The position numbers and the translations under genes were made by a program. A DNA stretch of 64,000 bases from Aphelenchoides besseyi (taxonomy: Eukaryota; Nematoda; Chromadorea; Rhabditida; Aphelenchoididae). Below the pieces are notes generated by a model. The model ran no database searches, was not told the DNA's origin, and saw only the letters and a list, made by a program, of their open reading frames with translations. The stretch's first letter is position 1. Each line of letters starts with the position of its first letter. This document shows positions 33,959 through 45,350 of this stretch, one piece after another. The DNA is taken from positions 4,650,001 through 4,714,000 of the forward strand of contig JAMPIQ010000003.1 of assembly GCA_024699855.1 (NCBI GenBank), read 5' to 3'.

Positions 33959-34615
33959 AAACGACGGGATGCAGCGGACAAGATGAAATATTCGGTAAGC
34001 AAATCGATTTGATGCAATTTACTTTGTGATTTTTCAGGTTCAATTATTGCCGATCTGTCCACCTGTAAAATATACCCAACTGGTTATTTTCTTCCCAAAC
34101 AATGCCCCTATGGCCGAGAATTCTATCCCGGCCTCTGCGGCTGAATCAACGGTTCGCAGTCGAACGGTGGAGAATTTATTCCATCGACTACAAAACAAAA
34201 GGATAATCGACGGCCGTGAAGCGGCCGCTTATAAACGATTTTAGTAGGCGGTCGGTTTTCTATCCGCGAATTTGATTGAATTCGCAGACATACCCGGCGC
34301 CGAGGATAAATTGAGGACGCGGAATGTCGGACGTTCGACTTCGTTCGACTTGGCTACAACTAAAGGGTCCATCGGAAGACCAGATTCAGATTACCGGTTC
34401 TGATGCGGCTAGTTTTGACAAATGCAACGTAAATTTGGAAAGGAAGCTAACTAAGGTTCAACGAGCAATGGGTGAAAGGGAAAACCACGTGGGAAAAAAC
34501 CCTTTTCACCGCTAACTACATTAGCAAGTCGAACAACGACAAAGTAATCAGGTAGAATCAGTAACTAGATCGATAATTTATGTGAACAACTTAATAAACG
34601 AGCTGCATTGTGACC
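33959..34615. other. Palindrome-rich noncoding mobile-region sequence
   Basis: Short open frames only. Several inverted repeats: CGGCCG twice with a 4-nt spacer and NotI-like GCGGCCGC (34211-34228); GCGAATT-TGATTG-AATTCGC (34266-34285); GGTGAAAGGG against CCCTTTTCACC (34471-34510) surrounding the palindrome CCACGTGG. An intron-like GTAAGC...TTTTTCAG pair occurs at 33994-34037. Probably the remains of further transposons. Confidence 0.4.
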
Positions 34616-36128
34616 TTATGAATACCAGTTTTCTTTGTTGTATTTTTTGGTCTCCTGACTGTCGTTCATTGCGAGGATTGTCGATCGCTTCATTAACTGC
34701 GGAGTGAGTTCTCGTTCTCCTGTTGCTGCCTTCTGTTTGCGCCGTCGAAGTTTCAAGCGTACAGATTGGATAGGCGTCGTTTTAATCCACAACCAGCGAA
34801 TTGCGATGAGTGTCGTACAACTGGAGACTAATGAGACGAATGTAACCCATGACACCTTCATCCAAAATGGTGGCCAGTATTCCTCGAGTTCGTTGATTAG
34901 CGGTCGGTGATGTAGTGAGACTTTGATGGGTTGACCGTCAGCGTGAGATTTTGCGGCATGATGCAAATCGTCAATGAGCTGGAGGTGCCATGATTGTTCC
35001 GATGGCTGGTCCCATGCTTGCATTACCGGTTCCTCGAATTCCAATTTACGTTTGATGTCTTCTGGACGTTTGATTGGAAATGTTTGAAGAGTTCCCGTCG
35101 TATGGTCGAGTTTGTTGTAGTTTTCCATCAATCTTCAGGATGAGCTTCTCCGTTTGGCACTCCTTCTGATCATTTAACTCGGAAATTTCTAACGTTTCTG
35201 GATTGAGAGACCACTTCTGGTAGCTATCCAACACGTTCGCTTTGACTTGTGGATTCCGTTGGCATTTCGTCGATGGTTGAAATGTGAATTTCTCTATTTT
35301 CGTGCATAGATGAATTTGCAATAGCTCATCGCTGATCGTTTGGACATGAATTGCCGTCGAGTTGAATTGCTTCTGTGCCCACTTCGTCGGATTCAGTTTT
35401 ATCAGGTCATGATTTGTTTCCGAATTCGCTTCGATGAGTTTGCATAGAGTGGTAATTGTTGGTTTCAATACATCGAAGACTTCATGATTCGCATATTGCA
35501 TTCTTGTTGCCAATTGGTCCGATCCCAACTCTCACGGTTTGCGTCTTCGGATTGCCACACCATAATTTTGTGCCGTTAAATTGATCCACTGATTATCTTG
35601 CCATTCACGGTCGTCGGAAATCGTTAAAATCATTTGTTTTTCGGGTAGAATCCAATTTTTTCCAACGAGAAAACCTTGTCGTTCTCCTAGTGAGCGAAAC
35701 TTCTGCGTTTGTTCTTTGTTCGGGTGCTAGATTGTAGCTTCTGATGAAGTGATGAGACAGAAACCTCTTTTGTATTCACAACTTGACATATCTGCTGCCA
35801 CTGACGTTGCGTGTTGATTGTTTGCCTCTGCATAGATCTTTACCGTTTCCAGAATGCAGTTTTCTGTTGTCATTCTTTTTGGGCCCCATACAAAGCTGCG
35901 CAGTCTACTTGAAAATTGATCTTCGTCAACAGCGTTCGTAGTCTTCCAAACTGTTCCATGTTTCCGAAGTTTTCCGTAAGAGCAGCGTTTTTCTTCGACC
36001 ATTTGTTTGCATTCCAGTTCGTTCATCGTGTCTGACCTCAGTTCTGTGCGATGGTCTTCTGGGTATCCGTTTGAACTCGTTGTTAGTTCATGTTCAAATC
36101 TTTCGTGTCGACAGCGAAATCCCATCAC
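34616..36128 (-). mobile_element. Envelope-like remnant of a retroelement
   Basis: Three open blocks read right to left on the minus strand (36128-35727, 35528-35046, 35131-34616), separated by a stop or frame change. The first block has the paired cysteines and a Trp seen in the surface protein of nematode LTR elements (a CxxM...C start and a later NC motif). The last block has a hydrophobic membrane segment about 75 residues before the C-terminus (around 34790-34860) followed by a basic tail. No gag, protease, reverse transcriptase or LTR was found next to it, so it is an orphan fragment and, given the breaks, not functional as it stands. It could also be a domesticated copy, though nothing shows that. 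Confidence 0.55.
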
Positions 36129-36764
36129 TTCGTATTGCAGGTGATTGATTTCGAATAGTTCGGCTTTCGGTGATCCCGTCAGGGATTTAATCTCCTTACA
36201 ATAAAATCGAATAGATTTGCTTAGATGATAGCAGAGTTTATTTGCGCGAAGGACGAAATTAACTACACAACTGCACTTGATGAAGAAAAAAGGTTGAAGT
36301 GACGTTTTGGTGGAAGGGAGTTTCGTCGACGATCATTTGAAGGCGGGCTAAGGGGTGTGGCTTTCTATAACTTGATTAAGAAGGAATTTATAACGGGACG
36401 TTACAGTGGAGCACTACAATTTGACTGGGCAGTCTATCGCACGTACATCTCCTGTGTTACGTTCATTCCGCATGCCAAACCGTCGACGACAACGTCGTCA
36501 TGAATCGTGGATTATACTCATTAGGTTATTTAATAATGTGTGTTATTTATTGTTGTTATTTTTTGTATCGAATAAATAATTTGTTGGTTATAAGAAACAT
36601 AAAAAATATGATAAAAAGAATTTGTTAAGTTCTCCACTAATGTAACATTTACTTGTAAGAGTTTAATTGGCCACAAGCAATGAAGTGAACTTTTCTCAAT
36701 ATGCAAATTTTTAAGTTTCTAATCGTCTTTCATTGTCATTCATTTTTTGAAAACACCAACGAAG
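36129..36764. other. Intergenic, end of mobile region
   Basis: AT-rich, no supported gene. A short hairpin, ATCCC-GTCA-GGGAT, occurs near 36165-36178, similar in form (4-nt loop) to those at 31395 and 33917. The rest is expected to hold the promoter of the SH2-like gene. Confidence 0.35.
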
Positions 36765-37509
36765 ATGTTGAGTTTGTCGAACGAAAAGGTTCACAGTGAA
36801 AATACGCTTGACAATGTAGTTTTGGAGAAGTTGAAGTGCAGGAAACACGATTTGGCTATAACAAGTTCAGGTATCCGATTGATTCATATCACAGTCATTT
36901 GTTTTTTTAGGTGACACAATTTGTATGGACTCGCAAACATCGGGAAGTTCATTTCCTTTCGGTTTGATCTCAACTTCCAGTTGTGGTATGTTCTACGAAC
37001 TGCAATCGTGAACATATGTTTTAGACGATTCGTTTATGTCGACGATAGAACGACCAAAAGTTCGTCCACCGATTTTGTCCGAAGAATTCGTACAGTTTTA
37101 CACGGGAGTTCAAACAAATCGAGAAGCTGAAATCGAACTTTTGAAGAGAAACCACATGTTTATTCTCTATCACGAATGGAATAACGAAGATACGGTAATT
37201 TGACGCTAACATTTTCAATAGACATCTTGTTATTTCAGTTTGAGGTCCTCCGTCTTCCGTTGATTTGCTTGTGGTTAGACGCGAGCTGTGAGTTCGTTCA
37301 CTCGGTTGTTCAGGCCCTCGGAAAAATGGAGAGTTTTGTGGAGAACGAAGCTCCTGAGTTTTTGTACAAAGGTTATGCGTTGGATTACGAAGAGCGTACG
37401 TTTAAATCATTGGATAAACTGGTAACCAAGTTTGTTTATTGCCATTAATTTGAGTCAGCTTTAGGTCAAGTATTATGCACATAATCTTCGCAATGTGCAT
37501 GCAATCTAA
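36765..37509 (+). CDS. Divergent SH2-domain-like protein
   Basis: About 190 residues in five exons (introns 36866-36911, 36985-37023, 37195-37238 and 37422-37464, all in phase). N-terminal Ser/Thr-rich region, then a region with the order of an SH2 domain. FYTGVQTNREAEIELLKRNH corresponds to the W-x-H/R-x-E-A-E-x-L-L start, HMFILYHEW to the FLVR strand, and YALDYEERTFKSLDKLVKYY to the F-x-S-L-x-x-L-V-x-H-Y end. The phosphotyrosine-binding Arg in the FLVR position is not evident (Ile/Leu there), so binding to phosphotyrosine may be lost. Many small SH2 adaptors exist in nematodes. Alternative: an unrelated fold with chance resemblance. Confidence 0.45.
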
Positions 37510-37559
37510 TCGTTCTTTGTGAAAGTTTACAATACGCAATTACAATGAGAGTAATAAAG

Positions 37560-38212
37560 TTACAATTCTTGACAAAAGTCGAGTGTAAGATCGTTGCTGT
37601 CGTTCTTGTTTGCGGTTTCAGTCGAGTTAGAGGAAAAGTTGGCCGATGCAGCATTGAAACTGTTGTCCTTCAAACGAGCTGCGAACTTGTCCAATTGTTG
37701 ACGCTCAAAAGAGTCGAGATCTCGTGCGTATTTGCCGCCAACATAAACCTTGTAGTTCTAAGCAAATTCAAAAGTTAGCTTATAGTTTCGACTAATTATC
37801 ACCTGAACTGTGCAATAACGATTTAGAACGTAAATGGTCATTTCTGAACTTAAACAAAATTGCGGTAACGATGGACGATTTGGAAGCGTTGCGGTCATGT
37901 TTGCAATGTTACTGAACACAAGACTTAGTGCCTGCAAAAGAAGTTGAATTCGAATTATATTAATTTAACCGTTACTTTCTGGTAATTGTTCAAATCCTTT
38001 TTGTAAGCCACCAATTCCAGTAGCTCTGTGTCGTTCAAATTTCTAATGAACGTTCCATGTGAGTAGAGTTGACGACCCTGTTTAAAATAACTTTACAGTC
38101 ACAACGTTTAGAAGCTTACGGTCACTATGCAAAACGTTTGTCCGGCATTGTTTCCAATAAACTGCGAAAGAACGACAGATACACCAAACATAAAGAAAAC
38201 TATAAGCTTCAT
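37560..38212 (-). CDS. Secreted pepsin inhibitor-3-type repeat protein
   Basis: Signal peptide MKLIVFFMFGVSVVLS, then two pepsin inhibitor-3 (aspin-like) units: FCIVTGRQLYSHGTFIRNLND and FCLSSEMTIYVLNRYCTVQ followed by NYKVYVGGKYARDLDSFERQ. These show the family pattern C-x-V-x-x-x-x-Y-V/S-x-G-x-F/Y-x-R-x-L/D. Family members in parasitic nematodes block host aspartic proteases; free-living nematodes also carry them, probably to control their own. The tail is Ser/Asn/Thr-rich and ends LTLDFCQEL. Introns are near 38073-38119, 37936-37972 and 37757-37800. The stop is 50 nt from the convergent SH2-like gene. Confidence 0.78.
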
Positions 38213-38245
38213 TATTGAGCAGTTCAAAACGCAACTTCAACCGAA

Positions 38246-38491
38246 TCAATTGAGTGATTGGTGTTCGCAAACGAAACGTCTGACCATCGACTTAACCGTC
38301 AAGTCGTTTTCTCGCTCCTCAACCTCCCACAGCAAACAAAAATTGGGACCAGTAACTATTTTCGATCTGTCTGCGCAAATAATCGTCTTTGAGTCAATGG
38401 TCATTGAGTCTTTAAAAATTGCAAGTTTGTTGACTTCGAATCCGATTTTCCTTCTCGACTGTTCTTTGATTTCTAGAGAGTAAAACGACAT
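38246..38491 (-). CDS. Hypothetical small protein between SLC22 and pepsin-inhibitor genes
   Basis: An 81-codon open frame with ATG (MSFYSLEIKEQSRRKIGF) and ordinary codon use, in the same direction as its neighbours. No motif recognised. The antisense strand is also open here, so it may be chance. Confidence 0.22.
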   Translation of the reverse strand: MSFYSLEIKEQSRRKIGFEVNKLAIFKDSMTIDSKTIICADRSKIVTGPNFCLLWEVEERENDLTVKSMVRRFVCEHQSLN

Positions 38492-38776
38492 TCAGTTTAT
38501 TGTTATCACAATAGGTTACGAAGGAAATATTTTCGATGGGTAATTGCAGCACGTATGCAACCTGTACATAAGTTTCCAGTCTTAGCCGGACGAGTGATTT
38601 ACCGTTTTCAATTAAGTTTTTTTCACGAAAACTAAGAAACCCGAAAAGAAAGTTAAGATAAAAGCTTATGGACGGAAATTATGAGGGTATTCAAGTTTGT
38701 ACCAAAGAAAGGGAAAACATCAACGGGATTGAACGCTACTAATGCTATCGTGGAAGAGGAGGAAACAGAATACAAA

Positions 38777-41700
38777 CTAATTGGATGTTTTATCTAATCG
38801 ATCAGGGACAGAAAGTGATGGCAGATCCTTGAATGTTTGCGATCCGTTTGTGCTGTTCGTCTGAAAAACAAAAGATACTACCAGTTATCGTTTGGATTAT
38901 TACCGCATTCGTTGGCCATTCAACTTGTCTATCCGTTGATCCTGCGGCATGTCGTTGTCGAATATGAATAACTTCTTCCGGCGGCGTTGGAGTGATTGAG
39001 TAGCGTGACTCATCGTCGTCGATTGTAAATCCATGCATACTTTCGTGCGCATCAGAAACCTCCGGTATCGACGGCAGTTGAAGTGAATTGGTGGTTTCGG
39101 ATCGTCGCGGAGAAGTTACAGAAGAATCACGATCTGCATGCTCATCCGTACATCCCGACTGAATGTCCGTTGGGTTGACAGACGATGCCGCACCGCTGTC
39201 TTTAGCCATCAAAGACCCACTACTCTTTCCATCATCCAAACCATAGAACTCAAACTTTCGATCGTTTTCGGTAAATAGCACCGCATCGAGTAGGGTATCA
39301 GGAAGAGGCACATCACGAGTCTCATCCAAAAAGTAAACTAAAAAGCCGGCAATCAAAGAAAATGTTGAAAAAATGATCATTGGCACAATAGCGAGAGTGA
39401 CATCTGATAGAATTGCAACCTAAACCAAAACGCGATTACACAAACAAGACTCGTTTTCAAACGAACATATGATGAAACTCCAGAACCAATACGTCCAATC
39501 TAAACAAACGCAAAAATAGTTTCGTTTAGCTTCTGCTTCTTACCATCGAATTGAAACCAACAGCTGAATTGCGTATTACAGTCGGATACAGTTCACTTGT
39601 GTATATGTAGAGTATGTTGAAGGCCGCTTAATTTCCAGTTTCATTTTACTTTCATTTCTTCAATTTACCTTGAATGAAAATTTTACCCAAGAGCATGAAT
39701 ACCAATGTTAGCCATTGATTCTTGTTTGGCACTGATGTCATTGCAGCTAAAATAAACAATCCAGCAGCAACCAACGTGATCATTTGCGATCTAAAATTTG
39801 TAATTCGTTTTGTGGACAGTCAATTATGTTAACCGTCGTCTTCCATATCGCATCAGAAATACGCAAAAGATCAGGGTCGGTAATTCAATAGCTCCGGCAA
39901 TTCCATTGTTCACGAACAACGATCCGGTGAATAACACACGACTAGGACCTGATTGATCCGACAACGCAATGATTACTCCGTACTGAAATAAGCTCAAGAG
40001 TTGAAGCACGAATCAACATACGTAAACAAGAGCTGTAGCAATCCATACAATACAAACCACAGTTGTTCGAATACACAAAACGCGCGATTTCAACAACTGC
40101 ATGATGTTGGCTCGTTGGTTGTGTTTCACCCACTTATCTTGTTCAACATGCCGCACCAACTCCAAATCACAAGGCAACGACGATTTGTTAAATTTGCACA
40201 AATTGAAAGGCCACGGCGGATCACTAAAACAGTTATCGTCTTGCATAGAGTCAATTCAATGAAAACAAACCGACAAGCTCGTCGAATGTACCGTTCGGCT
40301 TCTTCGACTCTATCGTTCACAATCAACCATCGAGGACTTTCAGGTAAAACGCAAATTAAGCAAATTGAGATCGTGTGTAAAGCAGCGGTTATCAATTGAA
40401 TGGTTTGCCATGATCGAGTTAAGTAGGCAATTAAAGCAAGAAAGGCATAGCCGACAGCCCAAGGCGCTTGAAGCATTGAGCCAACCATTGCACGATATTT
40501 TGTACCTATAACTTCTTATGATTGAATGAATGAGCACACAAACCCGTAATTTCCATACACAAAACGTAAGCCGCTAAATCTGCTGCTTCTAAAATGAACA
40601 GTTGAGATCGGGCATAAGTCGTTTTCTACCGTTGCAAATTGCACCACAAAAACGAATAAACAAAAACATTGGAAAATAAGTAGAGTAGGGAAGGACAAGT
40701 CCCAACAACGATGACAAAACTCCAAATCCGATGATCGTGGGTTTTCGCCCGTAGCGATCCGAAGCAAAACCACCCAAAAGGCATCCAAACAAGAATCCAA
40801 AAGAGTAAAACAAATGAGCATGAGCCTAGAAATAACTCAAAACTCGATGACATTTATAGACCACTTACTCGTTTGAAATTGTCGTCACAAACTAATGACC
40901 ATTCAGTGACGATCGTTTTTTTCATTACATCACTAAACTCATTTCCATAAAAGCCTTATTACTAGAACGTACTCTTTGTAAGCCCATTGTTGGCATGTGA
41001 TTATTGGGGTCTTCGATTTCTCAGAATTCACCGCCTTCTGTGCGTCATCCAAACTCATTTTTCTCAATTCATTAAAACGTTCCACTCCTCTATCATAGTA
41101 ATGACACTAAACAAATTCTTCAGTTTCTATCTACGCAATTCAACAAACCTGACTGTGAAAATCCTGCAGACCGCGTGGTTTGTTCGTTGTTCTCGGATAA
41201 ACAACCGTGTAGTTCAAAGCATCATCCATATTCCACATGAACTCGGGACTGGTTTTATTGAATCCCGGCACAACACACCTGTAAACAGTGGCTAAAAGAA
41301 GGGTAACCTCCCGCAATCAGACGAAGAGCAAAGAGCACGGCAATCGCCGAAAACTTTTTCTTGACGATCTTGGACAATAAACTCGAGTTCTTTGACATCC
41401 GGTTCAAAACATTACAAGTGCAAAGGAATTTCAACAAAACACAAATTTTAATTTCTGCTTTCGGTTTATTATCGCTCTTCTTCTCAAATTCAATTTTCAA
41501 GTTCACATTACACCACACCGATTACGCGCTGCGAAATGTTCGCAGTAACTTCTCAATCGTTTTCCTATGATTAGATATCTCGTTGTGAACGCTTCTTCTG
41601 GGCACTAAATCCACCAGCAATTTTCTTTGCGATTCGCGTTTTTTTCGATCGGTTGCGTGTGTTCACGCGATTCTCTAATTTTTCGCTTTTAGTTTTGCAA

Positions 41701-44065
41701 TCTCCGAAGAGGTCAAAGTGAAGGAGAAATCAGTTGCGGAGTCAAACACCGAAAACTCTCCATCGAAGCCTGGAGAACAAAAGGTGAGTGGTGGTTTTTT
41801 GCCTTGATTCCCGATCTTTTCAGAAGAAAACGTTGCCGAAATAGATGGTTCAGTTGGCCGAAGAGTCAGCAATCTCGCTCTCTGTTTAAACGTATTCGTA
41901 GGATCGATTTGGTCGCAAAACCGCAACTCGAGTTACAATCACTGAAAATCGAACGTGCTCATCATTTCCCGATCAATCTCACTCTAATCATTCAAATTTT
42001 CGACACGTACGATTTCGGTAAGAGTCGTTTTTGGACGTGATAACGAATAATTTTAGAAGACAACTCAATGGCTCTCATGGTTACGTTCAATGCTCAGCCC
42101 GTGCACCCGTCCGACAGGACTCCGTCACTTTCAAAAACGATCACTCCGAAGAATATGAAATATACACCGCCGCAAATCCAGTGGCGTAAGTGCCATCTCT
42201 TTACAAAACATTGCCGATTTCTTTTCAGCGATTACAGCGATTATCTGTTCAATCCAAATGCCTACAACTATCTGCCGCTAACCAACGAAAATTTGGTCTA
42301 GGTCGGCAATTTGCTCGTTTGCATCAAAGTTGACACCTACAAGTTTTGTAAAGTGCAAGATCGATGAGATGCGCTGGAGAGAACTGCAACGCTAATATCG
42401 ATGTGACGGAGGATTTGAAGTTTTATGCGGAAAACCCGCTGCCTCACACGTGCCCACAACCAATGCGATCGTCAACCGCACCAGAACAATCGTTCAATCC
42501 ATTTGCTCGATACGAGAGTCGAAACATTCCCATCGACGAAAATCACTTTCAACATCTACAGGAAACATGCGTTCAACGAGATCCAATGAACAAAATCAGA
42601 CAAATTAAAATGGATGGATATCGATATTCATGCAAGAAGCCCAATCATTTTGGTTGCACGAAGTCTAATGTCACGAAGACTGATGGCACGAAAATCGATT
42701 GCTCTGGAAGCATCTACACAGATAGCAACGGAAAGTTTTGGGCTCCAGGATACCCACACACATGTGAGCCAAATCCTTCGAATGAACGTAGGTCAAGAAA
42801 AACACAGAATCCGTTCAAATACTACGAAAGCCGCAATTTGTCCATCGACCCCAACGCTTTTGATCGCCCGCCTGCAGAGTGTCTGGAACGTAACGAAAAA
42901 AATATTGTCAAGTATATCAAGGTTGCTGGCCATCGATACTTTCTGCGTATCCCCGGTACCTGCCGATGCATGAAAACCGGTTCTATTAATTGCAGTGGTA
43001 GCATCTACGCATCCGAATCATTCGAATTTTACGCTCCCGGTAACCCTCACACTTGTATTCAAAAATGTATTTCAAATGATCAAACGAATGATTAGTTCTC
43101 ATTCCCCAATTACCATCCAATCTTCGTCATTAACTTTCATGCAAAACCGAACTATTGTTTTCAATTTTTTCTTCAAAAACCTACCAATGATCGGGCTGAT
43201 ACATCCTAAAGATGTTACATGCAATAAAGAAGCGTTATCACAAACATACATGTAGACAACCGACAAATTGAACATCGCGTGTGGAATCTGTTGAGCCGAA
43301 ATCAACAAGTAGACCCAAATTTGCCACCACGAACAACCACCGATTATGTTCAAAATGCCTTCGAAATCAATCGGATCCGTGATGCGTCGACGCTTCAAAG
43401 GTCGATATTTGCGTTGGATTTGCATGTGCTGTTCGCGGATTTCACGCGTACTAAACGATTGTTTGTGTCCGCCAGTGCTGTAAATAAAGCAGTTAAATTG
43501 AAGTTATAATCGTCAAATTACTATCCAACTGCTGATCCCGGATTTGTTATGATCGACGGTTGACTGCCGGAGTAGAAGAAACACGAGGATTTGGGAGTGT
43601 GAGCTCGACAGGAATTGAAACGAGACGTGCGATCGGTGTTGGAGTTTGCATGAACACAGGCAGAAGTACAGTCGTGATCAAAATCAACGATGTTGCTCTC
43701 ACATCCATCATCGTTCAACTAAAAACAGCAAAAAAGTAAAAAAAGCGGATTGTTGTCTCACTTGATTCAACGCTGTTTCTGACAATGCTTCGGGAATTGT
43801 TGTGTCCACAAGATTTGCATAAGCACCGGAGTTCGTGTCGGCAGACGAGAAATACGAAGCCAATTGTGGTTCGCTATAAATGACGGGAGAATTGAAGAAA
43901 TTAGCAAAGGCACTAGAGGCTTCTCCCTGAAACTTGTTGTTGACTGATGTTGAAACAACAAACGGGTACCTGTGTGAGATCAAATTGATCGTTGGTTGTT
44001 TGTGCGAGAAGACATTTACTGTCGTCATCCGCAAACTTCTCTCTTTTCATTGTTCTGTCCATCAT
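38777..44065 (-). CDS. SLC22 family (organic cation transporter-like) with N-terminal extension and 2-kb intron
   Basis: Major-facilitator transporter for organic cations/zwitterions. The canonical start is [20 protein letters not shown] (about 43290-43370). The luminal loop follows ([17 protein letters not shown]), then the MFS signature [20 protein letters not shown] (about 40720-40790), [20 protein letters not shown] near 40280-40340, and further helices. The tail is Ser-rich and ends PDRLDKTSN. Upstream, exons at 43996-44065, about 43783-43920 and 43523-43728 join in phase. In particular a GT-AG intron 43479-43522 connects ...NPGSAVGY to [16 protein letters not shown], so I extend the gene to the ATG at 44065; the ATG at 43425 is the conservative alternative. 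The intron 41279-43249 is 1,971 nt, about 40 times the local norm, and contains a gene on the other strand. Confidence 0.82.
42364..43095 (+). CDS. Cys-rich tandem-repeat protein nested in an SLC22 intron
   Basis: Two complete repeats and part of a third, each about 85-90 residues. Pattern: NPF-x-x-YESRN-(I/L)-x-ID-x-N-x-F ... IK-x-x-G-(Y/H)-RY ... C ... (D/N)CSGSIY ... F-(W/Y)-APG-x-PHTC. The first ends at PLPHTCPQ (42460), the second at YPHTCEPN (42773) and the third at NPHTCIQK (43061). The spaced C-x(n)-C-x(n)-H-x-C suggests a zinc-binding unit somewhat like FLYWCH fingers, but the FLYWCH core is not kept. Upstream, 42180-42360 contains a broken first copy ([15 protein letters not shown] ... 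[13 protein letters not shown]) with a TAG and a frame change, so the gene probably starts further left (exons possibly from about 41670). Unknown function. Confidence 0.6.
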   Translation: MRCAGENCNANIDVTEDLKFYAENPLPHTCPQPMRSSTAPEQSFNPFARYESRNIPIDENHFQHLQETCVQRDPMNKIRQIKMDGYRYSCKKPNHFGCTKSNVTKTDGTKIDCSGSIYTDSNGKFWAPGYPHTCEPNPSNERRSRKTQNPFKYYESRNLSIDPNAFDRPPAECLERNEKNIVKYIKVAGHRYFLRIPGTCRCMKTGSINCSGSIYASESFEFYAPGNPHTCIQKCISNDQTND

Positions 44066-44492
44066 GACAAAACGATGATCACCAAAGGCAAACCATCAGC
44101 CAAAATCATACTCAAACGTGAACACCCGTTTCGGCTCCGCACAACACGGCGGTCCGTGTGAGAAGAACAAGAAGGAGAACAACTTCTGAAGCAAACAAAA
44201 ACAAATGATTCATGTTTTTCACCACGAATTATCGCCACTACACGAGTCTTCTCATCGATGTTCAAAAACAGAAATTGGCGAAGGAAAACTTGTTAATTTT
44301 GTTCAAACCGCAGCTGTTGAATCGAAGAAACGATAATCCACGAGAGCTGACGGCAAACTCGGGACTTGGCTGTTGGTTTTTGGCATTTGCCCCTCCGGCC
44401 ATGAATTTCTTTCCAGTTGAGAAAAAGAAAAACTTGTCACCCGTCGTATTTCTCAGCTTCTGACTTTTCTTTGCTATCGAGTTTATTGGAAA
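44066..44492. other. Divergent intergenic region SLC22 / mRPS26
   Basis: About 430 nt. Open frames on both strands without motifs. Presumed shared promoter region; no specific element identified. Confidence 0.4.
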
Positions 44493-45350
44493 ATGTTGTT
44501 CAGTTCGAGCAGTAGAATCGGACTGTCGAGTAGGGAAATTTTCCCAATCATTAAGCGAAATTTCCGTCGAAAGGCACCACCGCCCGGGTAAGTTCTTTCG
44601 TTTCAATTCCCTTCCATTTGTCGATTCAGAAAACCACCGATTGTTCCGCCGGCAAAAAGAGTCTTGTACGGCGTGAAGCGTCGTGAATGGGAAAAACCGG
44701 AACACATCGAAGAGTTACTGTGGCGCCGACATGTTTACACCAATGCTATGGAATCAATTCGCAAAGTTTTTGCCAAGGAGATCGTCCAGAAAGAACGCGA
44801 AGGTTTGGCGATTGAGAGCCTTCGGAAGCAGGAGCTGGACGAACTGGACGAGTTGATTGCAGCGAACGAACGACGAAATCAGGAAGCGGCACAAATGAGG
44901 TTAACCTTCGGCAATACGATAACAATCAATAATTTTTTTTGCAGAAAAAACGCCGAAAATGAGCGTTTCGAGAAGATCAAAGAAGAGATGATGCAGGAAA
45001 TTGATGCCGCAATCGCTAAACAACATCAAGTGCAGGAGGAGAAAACCGTCGAAGTTCGAGAAATGATCGTAAGTCTGTGGTGTAAAGATCGTTGAGATTT
45101 CGAGTTTCAGAAGCGATCAGCAAATTTCGTGACCTACGAGAACTTGGACGAAAAGCTCAACGAAGCCCTCGAAAGTCCACCGGTGGTCTTCGACTTTGCA
45201 ATCGATGTCGAGGGCACGAAAATTGTTCAGCCAACGCCCGTCAAATACCAAACCGGAACACCGACTCGACAGAAAAGCCGCCTCTACGATGAACTTTGGC
45301 TTTCCGGACAACAGAAAACAATCGAAGCGGGTGGTAGTCAGAAGAACTAG
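44493..45350 (+). CDS. mrps-26: Mitochondrial small-subunit ribosomal protein mS26
   Basis: Component of the mitochondrial ribosome small subunit. The N-terminus (MLFSSSSRIGLSSREIF ... KRNFRRK) fits a matrix targeting peptide. Then PPAKRVLYGVKRREW and a long Glu/Arg-rich helix (KEIVQKEREGLAIESLRKQE). The conserved end of the family is RSANFVTYENLDEKLNEALE followed by FDFAIDVEG, comparable to FITRENLEARVEAALD of the mammalian protein. Introns 44589-44631, 44898-44943 and 45070-45110 are in phase. About 240 residues, a little longer than mammalian mS26 because of a polar C-terminal tail. Confidence 0.8.

Noticed and set aside
43521..43712. Overlapping small ORF with signal-like start ([17 protein letters not shown])
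   Set aside because: The in-phase splices on both sides support the other frame, which joins to the SLC22 gene.
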